Below are positions 30,280 to 37,411 of a DNA stretch of 64,000 bases, piece by piece. A program made the position numbers and the translations under genes. The stretch's first letter is position 1. Each line of letters starts with the position of its first letter. The notes under the pieces are model-generated. The model was not told the DNA's origin and made no database searches. It was given only the letters and a program-made list of their open reading frames with translations. Source of the DNA: Kineosporia mesophila (GTDB taxonomy: Bacteria; Actinomycetota; Actinomycetes; Actinomycetales; Kineosporiaceae); NCBI RefSeq assembly GCF_021129235.1, contig NZ_JAJOMA010000001.1, positions 682,001-746,000 on the forward strand, in the 5' to 3' direction.

Positions 30280-30961
30280 GTGGTGAACGAGCAGAACCCA
30301 GGAACCGGACAGTGGAGATGGATTCATTCACCGCCTGCTTCGTATGGCAGGTCCGCTTCGTATGGTGAGGCTGCTTATCCGGCTGCTGCTTTTGCCGGGG
30401 GTGGGTGGTGTGTAGATGACGGACGTGGGCTGGGCGAGGGAGATCACGGTGGTGAACGCCAGGATCCGGCGGCGTTGCAGACATCGTCGGACGATGAGAT
30501 GTCTTCACCGGGTTCCCAGCAGATGGCGCCCTATTCGAGTGCGTCGTCGTCACCGGTCCCGGTGGCCTGTGGGCTGGGCGGCAGAAGATCACCGGGGAAA
30601 ATCCGCTGTCCCTGCAGCCGGGGGTGGCCGCGCTGGTCAGGGGCCCGCAGGTGCGCGAGTTCGAGAGTGCGGACGAGCTGATTCGTTGTGCGCGAGGGGA
30701 AACTGGCTATCTCGGGAACGTCTTCGGTGCGGCCGGAGGCGTTATGGGGGTACGGTTCTCGCCCACCGGAACCAACATCACCGCCAGTCCACGGCGTTCG
30801 ATGTGCTCGCGGCGGTGAGTCAGGAGTCCGGAAGCGTGCCGTCCTTCGTCCACGAGAACATTCCCCGCGACGACCTGTCCACGTTCCCGAATCTGATTGG
30901 CACTGCACACCAGACGCTCAGCGACCTGGCCTGGGAGATGCTGAGCCGGGAGCCGATGTGA
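30280..30961 (+). pseudogene. broken TIKI-like cassette downstream of the giant gene
   Basis: Between 30514 and about 30897 the DNA is a near copy of 26821-27215, from the SQQMxPYSSA linker through the FVHENIPRDDLSTFPN codons. A 1-bp loss near 30560 (GGG to GG after GTCCC) shifts the frame once. A 13-bp loss at 30777-30780 shifts it again; it lies between two ATCA copies and equals 27085-27097 of the intact gene. The second deletion removes the codons for Gly-Glu and part of Asp of the GEDH motif. After 30897 the similarity ends and the frame closes at 30961. The stretch 30280-30513, which begins GTGGTGAAC right after the giant gene's stop, has no recognisable similarity apart from an SSDDE-like tract. 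A CTTCGTATGG direct repeat lies at 30340 and 30357. Confidence 0.85.
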
Positions 30962-30974
30962 ACCTCAGCCGGGT

Positions 30975-31517
30975 TCAGCTCTTGGCCAACGGAACCGTCT
31001 GCCCCCCAGAAAGGTCCGCGTCTGTCACACAGTCCTGCTCGAGAAGCGTCAGCTCCACCACTACGAACCGGCCCGGGTTGTCAGCGTCCTGCACCCGTCG
31101 GCGCAGGACGAACGCCCCAGAGACGGTCCAGGTGAAGATGCTGCGGTAGGAGGCTCCGTGCTCCTTCCCGGTGACCTCGGACTCGAAAAGGCCGGTCCCG
31201 GCCGGGCGCCAGGACCGACGGTCCTCCGGAACGAGCAGTTGCTCCGCCGCGGTCGCGAATTCGAGGGCCGATACGGTCCGGGGTTCTTGGCCGGCCTCGT
31301 GAATGATGGCCAGGCCGGTGGCCAGGTCGCCGGACACCTCGGTCGGGCCGGGTAAGGGCCGCGTCGTCTGGGATTCCGCTTCCATGAATTCGGTGACTGT
31401 GCGCGGCGCGAGCCCGAAACCGTCGGGCGCGTAGATGTCCGCCCGCAGCTCGACCGCACGCCGTCCGTTCCCGTCACGTAAACGAAAACGATTGCCGTGC
31501 AGCCAGATGTCAATCAT
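30975..31517 (-). CDS. hypothetical protein (180 aa), possible partner of the toxin-like locus
   Basis: The start is the ATG at 31517, which has CCGGAG about 10 bases upstream; an in-frame start at 31625 would add 36 low-complexity residues and has no better ribosome site. The protein begins MIDIWLHGNRFRLRD. It reads as beta-rich in its second half, with alternating hydrophobics in the SIFTWTVSGAFVLRRR and RFVVVELTLLEQD stretches. There is no signal peptide or membrane segment. I do not recognise a family. It converges on the broken toxin cassette, so it could be an immunity protein, but immunity genes are normally co-directional and nothing in the sequence proves this. Confidence 0.7.
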   Translation of the reverse strand: MIDIWLHGNRFRLRDGNGRRAVELRADIYAPDGFGLAPRTVTEFMEAESQTTRPLPGPTEVSGDLATGLAIIHEAGQEPRTVSALEFATAAEQLLVPEDRRSWRPAGTGLFESEVTGKEHGASYRSIFTWTVSGAFVLRRRVQDADNPGRFVVVELTLLEQDCVTDADLSGGQTVPLAKS

Positions 31518-31818
31518 TGTCGTGGTCTCCGGCGTGCCGGGCAGCCGACGGTGCCGCCTCAGCCGGGCGTGAACGTTCGGGTATCCGAACGCCCGGTCGC
31601 TGCTGGAGGAGGTGTTCGATGACATTCGCCTGTTCCTTCACTGGTGCCGAGCCAGGTTCCCGGTGGGCGGATACCCACGCCCATTCTAGATACCCGCAGC
31701 GAGCCTGGGGGCACGGCCTGAGGCGCAAGTTCGAGTTCCGCATGTCCCGTCGGGCGCCTGAGACACCGACGTCCCCGGCCACCGGCGGTCGGACCGGTGG
31801 CGGAAGGGACGATCCGGG
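31518..31818. other. intergenic stretch without a supported gene
   Basis: About 300 bases upstream of the 180-aa gene and downstream of the secreted-protein gene. Open frames on both strands are short, Arg/Pro-rich and lack ribosome sites. I see no clear hairpin or promoter. Confidence 0.5.
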
Positions 31819-33291
31819 TCAGCTCATCGGCATGACGCGGGCGACCTTGATCGAGCTGGTGGTACTGCCCTCAGCCGGGTAGGCCACGCTGCCGTCCTCG
31901 TACGCCTTGAAAGCCGTGTAGTTGTGGTCCTTCACGGCCAGCGTGAGCGGCGAGCCGATCGCTGCGCCGGTCGAGCGGTTGAGGATCTGGGCCTGGGTGC
32001 TGCTGCCGGAGCCCCAGCTCAGCAGCATCCGGTCGGTGCCGTACGTCACCAGGTGCGGGTGCTGGGTCGAGGCTCCCGGTTGCACGGTCTTGTCGGCGGC
32101 GCCGGTGGTGAAGTGGGAGAGCTTGGCGGTGCCGCCCTGGCTCCATGCCGTCCAGTAGCCGGTGTCGGCCAGCACTAGGTCGCCGCCGAAAAGAGTTCCG
32201 TCACAGGTGCTCGCCGCTACCGTTCGATACGGGTTGGGCTGGGCTATGCGACAGTCGTTGTCGGTGGCGCAGACCGTGACGAAGTCCTTCTTGGCCGGGT
32301 CGTAGACGATCCGGGAGGTCCAGGCGTGACTACAGCCCACCTCGAAACCCTTGCCCGACACCAAGTTCCCGGTGGTGGCGTTGACCACCTGCATCCGGTC
32401 GCCCTCGTGGATGTCGACGCAGCTGCCGTTCTTCACGGTGATGGCCACGCCGAAGTAGGCGGCGTAGTTCGTGCCGTCGTAGGCCAGGCGGCCGTGGTGC
32501 TGGTACCACCAGACGAAGCGGGCGCCGTCGCTGTAGCCCTTGCGGCTGTCGGTCAGGTTGGTGACCTGCTGGTCCCAGACCTGCTGACCCGTGGTGTCGA
32601 ACCGGATCATGTGCATGGTGTTGCACGGGCTGGACTCGCCGCCGCACAGCGGGCCGGTGCCGCAGTCACCCTTCCTGGTGATCAGCAGCACGCCGCCCTT
32701 GCTGTCGGCCTGGACGTCCTGCAGGTCGAAGCCGTCGTAGGTGACGGGAGTGCCGACCAGCTGGTCCTCGCAGTCCAGCTGGCCGAGGTGCACCTTCTCG
32801 TCGGTGCCCACCCAGGCGAGCCACGACGTACCGCCCGGGGTGGAGGCGATCGCCACCGGTAGCACCTCGGTGTCGCTCTCCCCGCCGTAACCCTTCACGG
32901 TGGTGGGCAGTTTGACGTCGGTGACCTTGACCTCGGCCGTTGCGGAGGACTTGCGGGCGCAGGCGCCGGCGACGGGTGCCGTGGTCGCTCCCGGTGTGGT
33001 CGCGGCGGGGCTCGTGGTCTGCGTGGGGCTCGCGGTTGTGGTGGTCGCGGTCGCGGTGGGCGCGACGCTAGGGCTGGCGGTGCTGGTCGGGGTGGCCGAC
33101 GTGGTGGGCCTGGCCGAGGTGTGGGGCCGGGAGTGCGGTGTCCGGTTGTGGTGGGAGGGCTGACGGGCGGAAGCGGACTGCACCGCGACGGTCGTACCTG
33201 CGAGGGCGAGTACGACAGCGCCGAGGCTCAGGGTCCAGATCCGCCAGGTGGGGTGCTTGCGCCTACCGGGCGGCCGGGGAGAAGTTCGCAT
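31819..33291 (-). CDS. secreted or membrane-anchored protein with Ser/Thr/Pro stalk and beta-propeller-like domain
   Basis: 490 aa. The N-terminus has basic residues then a hydrophobic stretch (WTLSLGAVVLALAGTTVAV, residues 19-37), either a signal peptide or a signal anchor. Residues ~45-105 form a Thr/Ser/Pro/Ala-rich spacer typical of exported actinobacterial proteins. The remaining ~380 residues show repeated strand-like units (WLAWVGTDEKVHLGQL, GGVLLITRKGDC, RLAYDGTNYAAYFGV, RMLLSWGSGSSTQAQIL) resembling beta-propeller blades. Several Cys (CARKS, CEDQ, CGTGPLCGG, CVDI, CSHAW, CATDNDC, CDGT) probably form disulfides outside the cell. No enzyme motif is seen. Confidence 0.8.
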   Translation of the reverse strand: MRTSPRPPGRRKHPTWRIWTLSLGAVVLALAGTTVAVQSASARQPSHHNRTPHSRPHTSARPTTSATPTSTASPSVAPTATATTTTASPTQTTSPAATTPGATTAPVAGACARKSSATAEVKVTDVKLPTTVKGYGGESDTEVLPVAIASTPGGTSWLAWVGTDEKVHLGQLDCEDQLVGTPVTYDGFDLQDVQADSKGGVLLITRKGDCGTGPLCGGESSPCNTMHMIRFDTTGQQVWDQQVTNLTDSRKGYSDGARFVWWYQHHGRLAYDGTNYAAYFGVAITVKNGSCVDIHEGDRMQVVNATTGNLVSGKGFEVGCSHAWTSRIVYDPAKKDFVTVCATDNDCRIAQPNPYRTVAASTCDGTLFGGDLVLADTGYWTAWSQGGTAKLSHFTTGAADKTVQPGASTQHPHLVTYGTDRMLLSWGSGSSTQAQILNRSTGAAIGSPLTLAVKDHNYTAFKAYEDGSVAYPAEGSTTSSIKVARVMPMS

Positions 33292-33435
33292 GACGGCAGG
33301 GTTTCGGGGGCTGCCTTAAGCATGTCTGGCCTACGGGCTAAATCCGGCATATTCCCAGCCGTCTTCCAGAATCGTGTACTGTCCACCCGGGCCCGTCGAC
33401 CTGCGAAATCCACGGGGTGACAGGCGGTACGCCTT

Positions 33436-34284
33436 TCAGGGGCGCAGCGTGTCCTGCCCCGGCCCACCGCTGAACTTGTCCGTGCCCGGCCCGCCGTCGA
33501 GCAGGTCGTTGCCGCTGTTGCCGTAGAGCGAGTCCGCACCCGCCTCGCCGTACAGCTTGTCGTTGCCCGGGCCGCCGTAGAGCGTGTCTTTACCGCCGCC
33601 CCCGCGCACCACGTCGTCGCCCGCCCCGCCGCGCAGGAACTGGGAGCCCACGCCGGCCAGGATCGTGTCGTTGCCGCTGCCACCGTCGACATCGCTGTAG
33701 CTGCCGGTGGTGGTGATGGTGTCTGCACCGTTGCCGCCCTGCACGGTGGCGACCGAACCGGTGGTGATCTGGTCGTCGCCGTTCTGGCCCCAGACGAAGC
33801 TGCCGTCGTTGGTGGCGGAGTGGCTGCTGTCGAAGGTGTCCTTGCCGTCGCCCAGCCAGAACTCGTTGAAGTAGTAGACCTGCGTGGTGTTGTTGTGGAA
33901 CTCGACCGAGTCGTTCTTGTCGCGCAGGTTCATGCCCAGGCTGCCGTACGGGTCCTGGCTGTCGACGGGCTCGACCTCGCAGCGGATGCTGGTGTGGTCG
34001 TCGTCGATCGGGTACGAGCAGCCCCTGCCGATCTTCACCTTGACCGAATCATCGATCAGATAGACCAGTTTCGTGCGCTCGTCGTTCCAGGCCACCGAGG
34101 CCACGACCTTGTTGCTCTGTCCCTTCGAGGCCTGGTAGGTCAGCTTCCAGCCGTGCGCGTTGACGCTCGCGGTGGCGGGGCCGGGCGCGGCCTGAGCGGT
34201 GCCGGCGGTCGCCACGAGAAGGACCGCGGACGCGGTGCCCACCACACCGCGCCGGGTGATGTGCCGGGTGATGTGCAGGGCCAT
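33436..34284 (-). CDS. secreted RTX-type calcium-binding repeat protein
   Basis: 282 aa. The ATG at 34284 has GGAGG six bases upstream, which decides it over an ATG at 34289. A signal peptide is clear: HITRHITRR, then VVGTASAVLLVATAG and AQA-AP cleavage near residue 33. The N-terminus contains a perfect 12-bp tandem duplication (HITR twice). Residues ~35-140 are a beta-rich domain with a Cys pair. From about residue 145 there are Gly-Asp-rich nonapeptides, weak at first, then canonical in the last ~80 residues (GGAGDDVVRGGGGKDTLYGG, then GNDKLYG, GADSLYG, GNDLLDGG). Such repeats fold into Ca-loaded parallel beta-rolls. No lipase, protease or adhesin domain is present, so the role is unknown. 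Confidence 0.9.
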   Translation of the reverse strand: MALHITRHITRRGVVGTASAVLLVATAGTAQAAPGPATASVNAHGWKLTYQASKGQSNKVVASVAWNDERTKLVYLIDDSVKVKIGRGCSYPIDDDHTSIRCEVEPVDSQDPYGSLGMNLRDKNDSVEFHNNTTQVYYFNEFWLGDGKDTFDSSHSATNDGSFVWGQNGDDQITTGSVATVQGGNGADTITTTGSYSDVDGGSGNDTILAGVGSQFLRGGAGDDVVRGGGGKDTLYGGPGNDKLYGEAGADSLYGNSGNDLLDGGPGTDKFSGGPGQDTLRP

Positions 34285-34361
34285 GGCATGCCTCCAGAAT
34301 GACTACTCTCGGTGCTGTCGCTGGCACGTTACGCCACTACGGCGGGCGGGGCAGATGTTCT

Positions 34362-34934
34362 TCACGGATTCGGCCGGAGAAGCTCGTGCGGTGATGAGGG
34401 CAGCCGCGGATGACGACCCTTCGCGGCCGTGTCGTGCAGTAGCGCGAAGGCTTCATCGCTGGTCAGGACGCCCTTGGAGACGGCCGTCGCGGCCAGGTCG
34501 ATCGTCTCGTACGTGATGATCTGCTGGCGGCGGGCGTACCGCACGGCCTCGCGGTCGTCCGAGATCCACCAGGAGCCGCGGAACTCCGCCCGATGCTTGA
34601 TCAGGTAACAGGTCTGCGCCTCACCCAGATGGGCGAGCGGCTGTGCGCTGCTACCGCCGAATACCGCCCGCCGGATGCGCTCGACCGTCGCGACCTCCCG
34701 CCGTCCGGACAGCTCCACCGGATCATCCAGCCAGCCCCGGAGCGGTATCAGCGCGAGCTCGGGCAGGACGCGACTCGACCGCTGGGCCTCGTCAGCGACA
34801 GCCTCCGTCCAACGGCCCCGCCCGTGGAGAACGGCTTCCAGCACGTCCAGCCGGCTGACCGCGGCGAAATTGCAGAGAACAGTGTTGTCGGGAAACACGC
34901 AGGGCGGTTGCGGTAGATCGGGGCGCCGGGCCAA
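34362..34934 (-). CDS. PIN-domain protein (probable toxin nuclease of an XRE/ImmA pair)
   Basis: 190 aa from a TTG start at 34934, six bases after the stop of the upstream gene. PIN-type acidic residues are visible: D16 in FPDNTVLCNF, a Glu in LAHLGEAQTCYLI, and WWISDDREAVRYAR with two further Asp. PIN proteins are Mg/Mn-dependent ribonucleases. The upstream partner is an XRE-ImmA/IrrE protein and the two are co-transcribed. This pairing is recurrent in actinobacteria and looks like a toxin-antitoxin or stress-control module. Activity is inferred from the motifs. Confidence 0.75.
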   Translation of the reverse strand: MARRPDLPQPPCVFPDNTVLCNFAAVSRLDVLEAVLHGRGRWTEAVADEAQRSSRVLPELALIPLRGWLDDPVELSGRREVATVERIRRAVFGGSSAQPLAHLGEAQTCYLIKHRAEFRGSWWISDDREAVRYARRQQIITYETIDLAATAVSKGVLTSDEAFALLHDTAAKGRHPRLPSSPHELLRPNP

Positions 34935-34940
34935 CTCGCT

Positions 34941-35987
34941 CTACTCCTGCGCCTCGAGCGACTCGTGCAGCTGATCCACATCGGCCCCGATCAGCGCCGC
35001 GTACGGTCTCAGGGTGGCCTCGCCGGACTCGTACGCCTGATAGGTGTCGCGCAGGAGCAGGCCTGGTGGGCGAACGCTGCTCGCCACGGCCACCCGCGCG
35101 GCGAAATGTTCGCTGCGCCCGGCTGTCTGCGCGGCCTGCGCTCCGGTGAGCTGTCGAAGGCGCTCGCAGGTCTCGTCGTCGGCCAGCTGGAGCTCGCGCA
35201 GGCGTACGGCCAGGCCGGCGGGGGAGACCAGGAGCTCGTCGGCGAGCGCCGCGTAGGTGGTCGGTGTGGCCGCTCGCAACTGGTGCTCGGGCATGAGGAA
35301 GGCCGCCGCGAACGCGTTGGCACCCTGCTCGCTCGGGTCGAGGCGGTACGAGCCGGCGTAGATGTTCTCGTCGATGTGCAGTTGCTGGTCGTCGCCGGCC
35401 AGGAGGTGCCCGAGTTCGTGGGCGAGGGTGAACCGCTGGCGGGCCGGAATCTGGGAGGTCGAGACCAGGATGAGCTTCACCTCGTCGCTGGACACCGAGA
35501 GCCCGTCGAAACCCGTTCCCAGGGAGCTGATCGCCACGTCGACCCCGAAACTGGCCTCGATCACCGTAGCCAGATCGGGTTCCGCCGGGGAATGGCCGGC
35601 CTCTTCCACCCGCGCCCGTGCGGCTTCGGCCATCCGCCGGACGTTCTGCTCCCGCGGCAGGGGTTGCCAGGGCTGGCCGAGGCCGAGGAAGGTCATGTCG
35701 GACCGCAGCGAACTGAGGCGCTGGGCCTCGTGCACCGCGGTGGCCGCACTGCCGCCGTTCGACCGCGCGGCCACGGTGATCTCGAGGCCGGTGCCGGTGA
35801 TCAGCCAGTCGACCGTGACGTTGGACAGTTCGGAGATGCGGGCCAGTTCGAGGGAGGTGAAACGCCGCCCACCGCGCAGAGATTTGGACAGCTTGGTGGT
35901 GTCGAGGCCGATCTGGTCGGCGTAGGCCCGGTGGGTCAGGCCCGATGCCGCGATGAGTTCGCGCACTCTCTCGGACGTATTCGGCAT
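34941..35987 (-). CDS. XRE-family regulator fused to ImmA/IrrE metallopeptidase domain
   Basis: 348 aa from ATG 35987 (MPNTSERVRELI). An upstream in-frame ATG at 36005 adds six residues, and anything longer would run through the operator palindrome. Residues ~5-62 form an XRE helix-turn-helix (LTHRAYADQIGLDTTKLSKSL). Residues ~140-240 are an ImmA/IrrE domain with zinc-binding H190-E-L-G-H194 and a probable third ligand E220 (EQGANAFAAAFLMP). Fused proteins of this type bind DNA and are thought to be relieved by regulated proteolysis. The gene precedes the PIN protein by six bases, so it is probably its antitoxin or regulator and likely represses its own promoter. Confidence 0.9.
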   Translation of the reverse strand: MPNTSERVRELIAASGLTHRAYADQIGLDTTKLSKSLRGGRRFTSLELARISELSNVTVDWLITGTGLEITVAARSNGGSAATAVHEAQRLSSLRSDMTFLGLGQPWQPLPREQNVRRMAEAARARVEEAGHSPAEPDLATVIEASFGVDVAISSLGTGFDGLSVSSDEVKLILVSTSQIPARQRFTLAHELGHLLAGDDQQLHIDENIYAGSYRLDPSEQGANAFAAAFLMPEHQLRAATPTTYAALADELLVSPAGLAVRLRELQLADDETCERLRQLTGAQAAQTAGRSEHFAARVAVASSVRPPGLLLRDTYQAYESGEATLRPYAALIGADVDQLHESLEAQE

Positions 35988-36005
35988 GCTTCGACCGTAA
36001 GCCAT

Positions 36006-36024
36006 CGTTGCGATTTTCGCAACG
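36006..36024. promoter_or_regulatory. palindromic operator candidate for the XRE-ImmA gene
   Basis: CGTTGCGATTTTCGCAACG has perfect 8-base arms around a 3-base centre. It is nested in a wider inverted repeat, CCATCGTT (36002-36009) and AACGATGG (36030-36037). It lies 18 bases upstream of the XRE start and within the divergent region shared with the Nudix gene. Autoregulation is the obvious reading. Confidence 0.7.
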
Positions 36025-36125
36025 ACCGGAACGATGGTGCGCCCGTCCCGGTTGGCGCTTGGCCGGGGCCGGGGCACGATGGCAGGGTGGGCGGCCTGTT
36101 GCGGACGAAGAGGGATGACCGACCG

Positions 36126-36770
36126 ATGAAGATTCGCCGGGCCCGGGTGGTGACGCTCGCCCCCAGCGGGCGCGTGGCCATGATCGAGCGCTACGTGCGC
36201 GGGCACCGCTTCCTCAGCGTGCCCGGAGGTCGCCTGGAGCCGGGGGAGTCACCCGAGCAGGCCGCGCTGCGGGAGATCCAGGAGGAGCTGGGCCTGCGCA
36301 TCACCCTGGCCGGCCGCCTGCCCGATCACGAGGGGCAGGCCTACTTCCTCGCCGTCGTGCCCGAGGAGACCCGGCTCGTCATGTCCGGCCCGGAGGCCAA
36401 GCACGAGAACCGGAACAACCGCTACACGCCGCGCTGGGTCGACGCGGCCACGCTCGACGGTCTGCCCCTGCGTCAGCCGGTGCGTCATCTGGTCACCACG
36501 GCGTCGATCGCCGTCGCGGCCACCATGGCGACAGTGAGACCAATGGTGGACGTCGACGAGACCGCCGCTGTAGGCGTCCCCAATTCTGTGGTCGGGGAGC
36601 CGGTGATCGACCTTACCGACCCGCTGCTGGTGCCTGGACCCCTGCCGGATTTCGACCCGGCCGCAGCAACTTTCGAGTTCGGCCAGCGGATCCGGCGGCG
36701 GTTCGTGTTCCGCCGCCGCGACGACCACCGCAGTAATCGCACGGCCGAGCGGTTCGGCGTGCGGCGCTGA
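36126..36770 (+). CDS. Nudix hydrolase
   Basis: 214 aa from ATG 36126. A Nudix box G-x5-E-x7-R-E-x-x-E-E-x-G is complete in GRLEPGESPEQAALREIQEELG near residues 34-55 (core GRLEPGESPE and REIQEELG). Nudix enzymes cleave nucleoside diphosphates linked to another moiety, with Mg2+. The substrate cannot be read from the sequence. After the domain (to about residue 140) there is a ~70-residue tail ending in a highly basic RRRFVFRRRDDHRSNR stretch, unusual for this family. It is divergent from the XRE gene and may share its operator. Confidence 0.85.
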   Translation: MKIRRARVVTLAPSGRVAMIERYVRGHRFLSVPGGRLEPGESPEQAALREIQEELGLRITLAGRLPDHEGQAYFLAVVPEETRLVMSGPEAKHENRNNRYTPRWVDAATLDGLPLRQPVRHLVTTASIAVAATMATVRPMVDVDETAAVGVPNSVVGEPVIDLTDPLLVPGPLPDFDPAAATFEFGQRIRRRFVFRRRDDHRSNRTAERFGVRR

Positions 36771-36783
36771 TCCGCCCGCCGGG

Positions 36784-36801
36784 CGTCACCCCACGGTGAC
36801 G
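36784..36801. terminator. hairpin between convergent genes
   Basis: CGTCACC-CCAC-GGTGACG is a perfect 7-bp stem 14 bases after the Nudix stop, before the convergent deaminase end. There is no T tract, so terminator function is only suggested by position. Confidence 0.4.
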
Positions 36802-36924
36802 GCGTCGAGCAACCCGACCGAGCCGAGCGCCTCGTCGAGACGCCGGGCCGGCGCCCCGCGTTCTGTGGGCGCGCCCTCGTACCAGACACCCAGATCCAGA
36901 ACGGGTACCGACGATGTCACGTGC

Positions 36925-37389
36925 TCAGTCCTCTCCGATGTCCTCGTGCCACAGGTCCGGCCGGGCCGTGACGAAGCCCCCGAGCAGCGACACGCAGGTC
37001 TCGTCGTCGAGAATCGTCACCCCCACGCCCAGTTCGGCCAGCCAGTCGTGCCCTCCGGTGAAGGTCCGGCTCTCCCCGATCACCAGGTTCGATATGCCGA
37101 ACTGCCGCACCAGCCCGGAGCAGTACCAGCACGGCGACAGCGTCGTCACCATGGTCGTGCCGCGATAACTGCGCTGCCGTCCGGCTTTCCGGAAAGCATC
37201 GGTCTCTGCGTGCACCGAGGGGTCATCGTCCTGAACTCGCCGGTTGTGCCCCCGGCCCAGCAGTACGCCGTCGGCGGCGAAGAGCGCGGCCCCGATCGGG
37301 ATCCCCCCTTCGGCCAGCCCGGCCCGGGCCTCTTCGACGGCGACGGCAAGCATGTCAGCCGGCGGCGGCAGCGGTGGTGACGCGGTCAT
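36925..37389 (-). CDS. cytosine deaminase, yeast (Fcy1) type
   Basis: 154 aa; the ATG has a strong GGAGGGG site just upstream. It is a zinc-dependent deaminase: HAE (Zn-binding His and catalytic Glu) in SVHAETDAF, and PCWYC for the two Zn cysteines in TTLSPCWYCSGLV. The whole C-terminal third, including VIGESRTF, LDDETC and the end RPDLWHEDIGE, follows the yeast cytosine deaminase pattern rather than the large amidohydrolase CodA of E. coli. It converts cytosine to uracil and ammonia. It sits 22 bases downstream of an NCS1 permease, so uptake and deamination are coupled. Another small-base deaminase activity is possible. Confidence 0.88.
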   Translation of the reverse strand: MTASPPLPPPADMLAVAVEEARAGLAEGGIPIGAALFAADGVLLGRGHNRRVQDDDPSVHAETDAFRKAGRQRSYRGTTMVTTLSPCWYCSGLVRQFGISNLVIGESRTFTGGHDWLAELGVGVTILDDETCVSLLGGFVTARPDLWHEDIGED

Positions 37390-37411
37390 GCCCCTCCTTC
37401 CCCTTTCGTGA

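Noticed and set aside
30416-30961. A separate functional gene downstream of the giant gene
   Set aside because: The frame changes twice relative to the intact copy at 26821-27215, so no single ORF encodes the domain.
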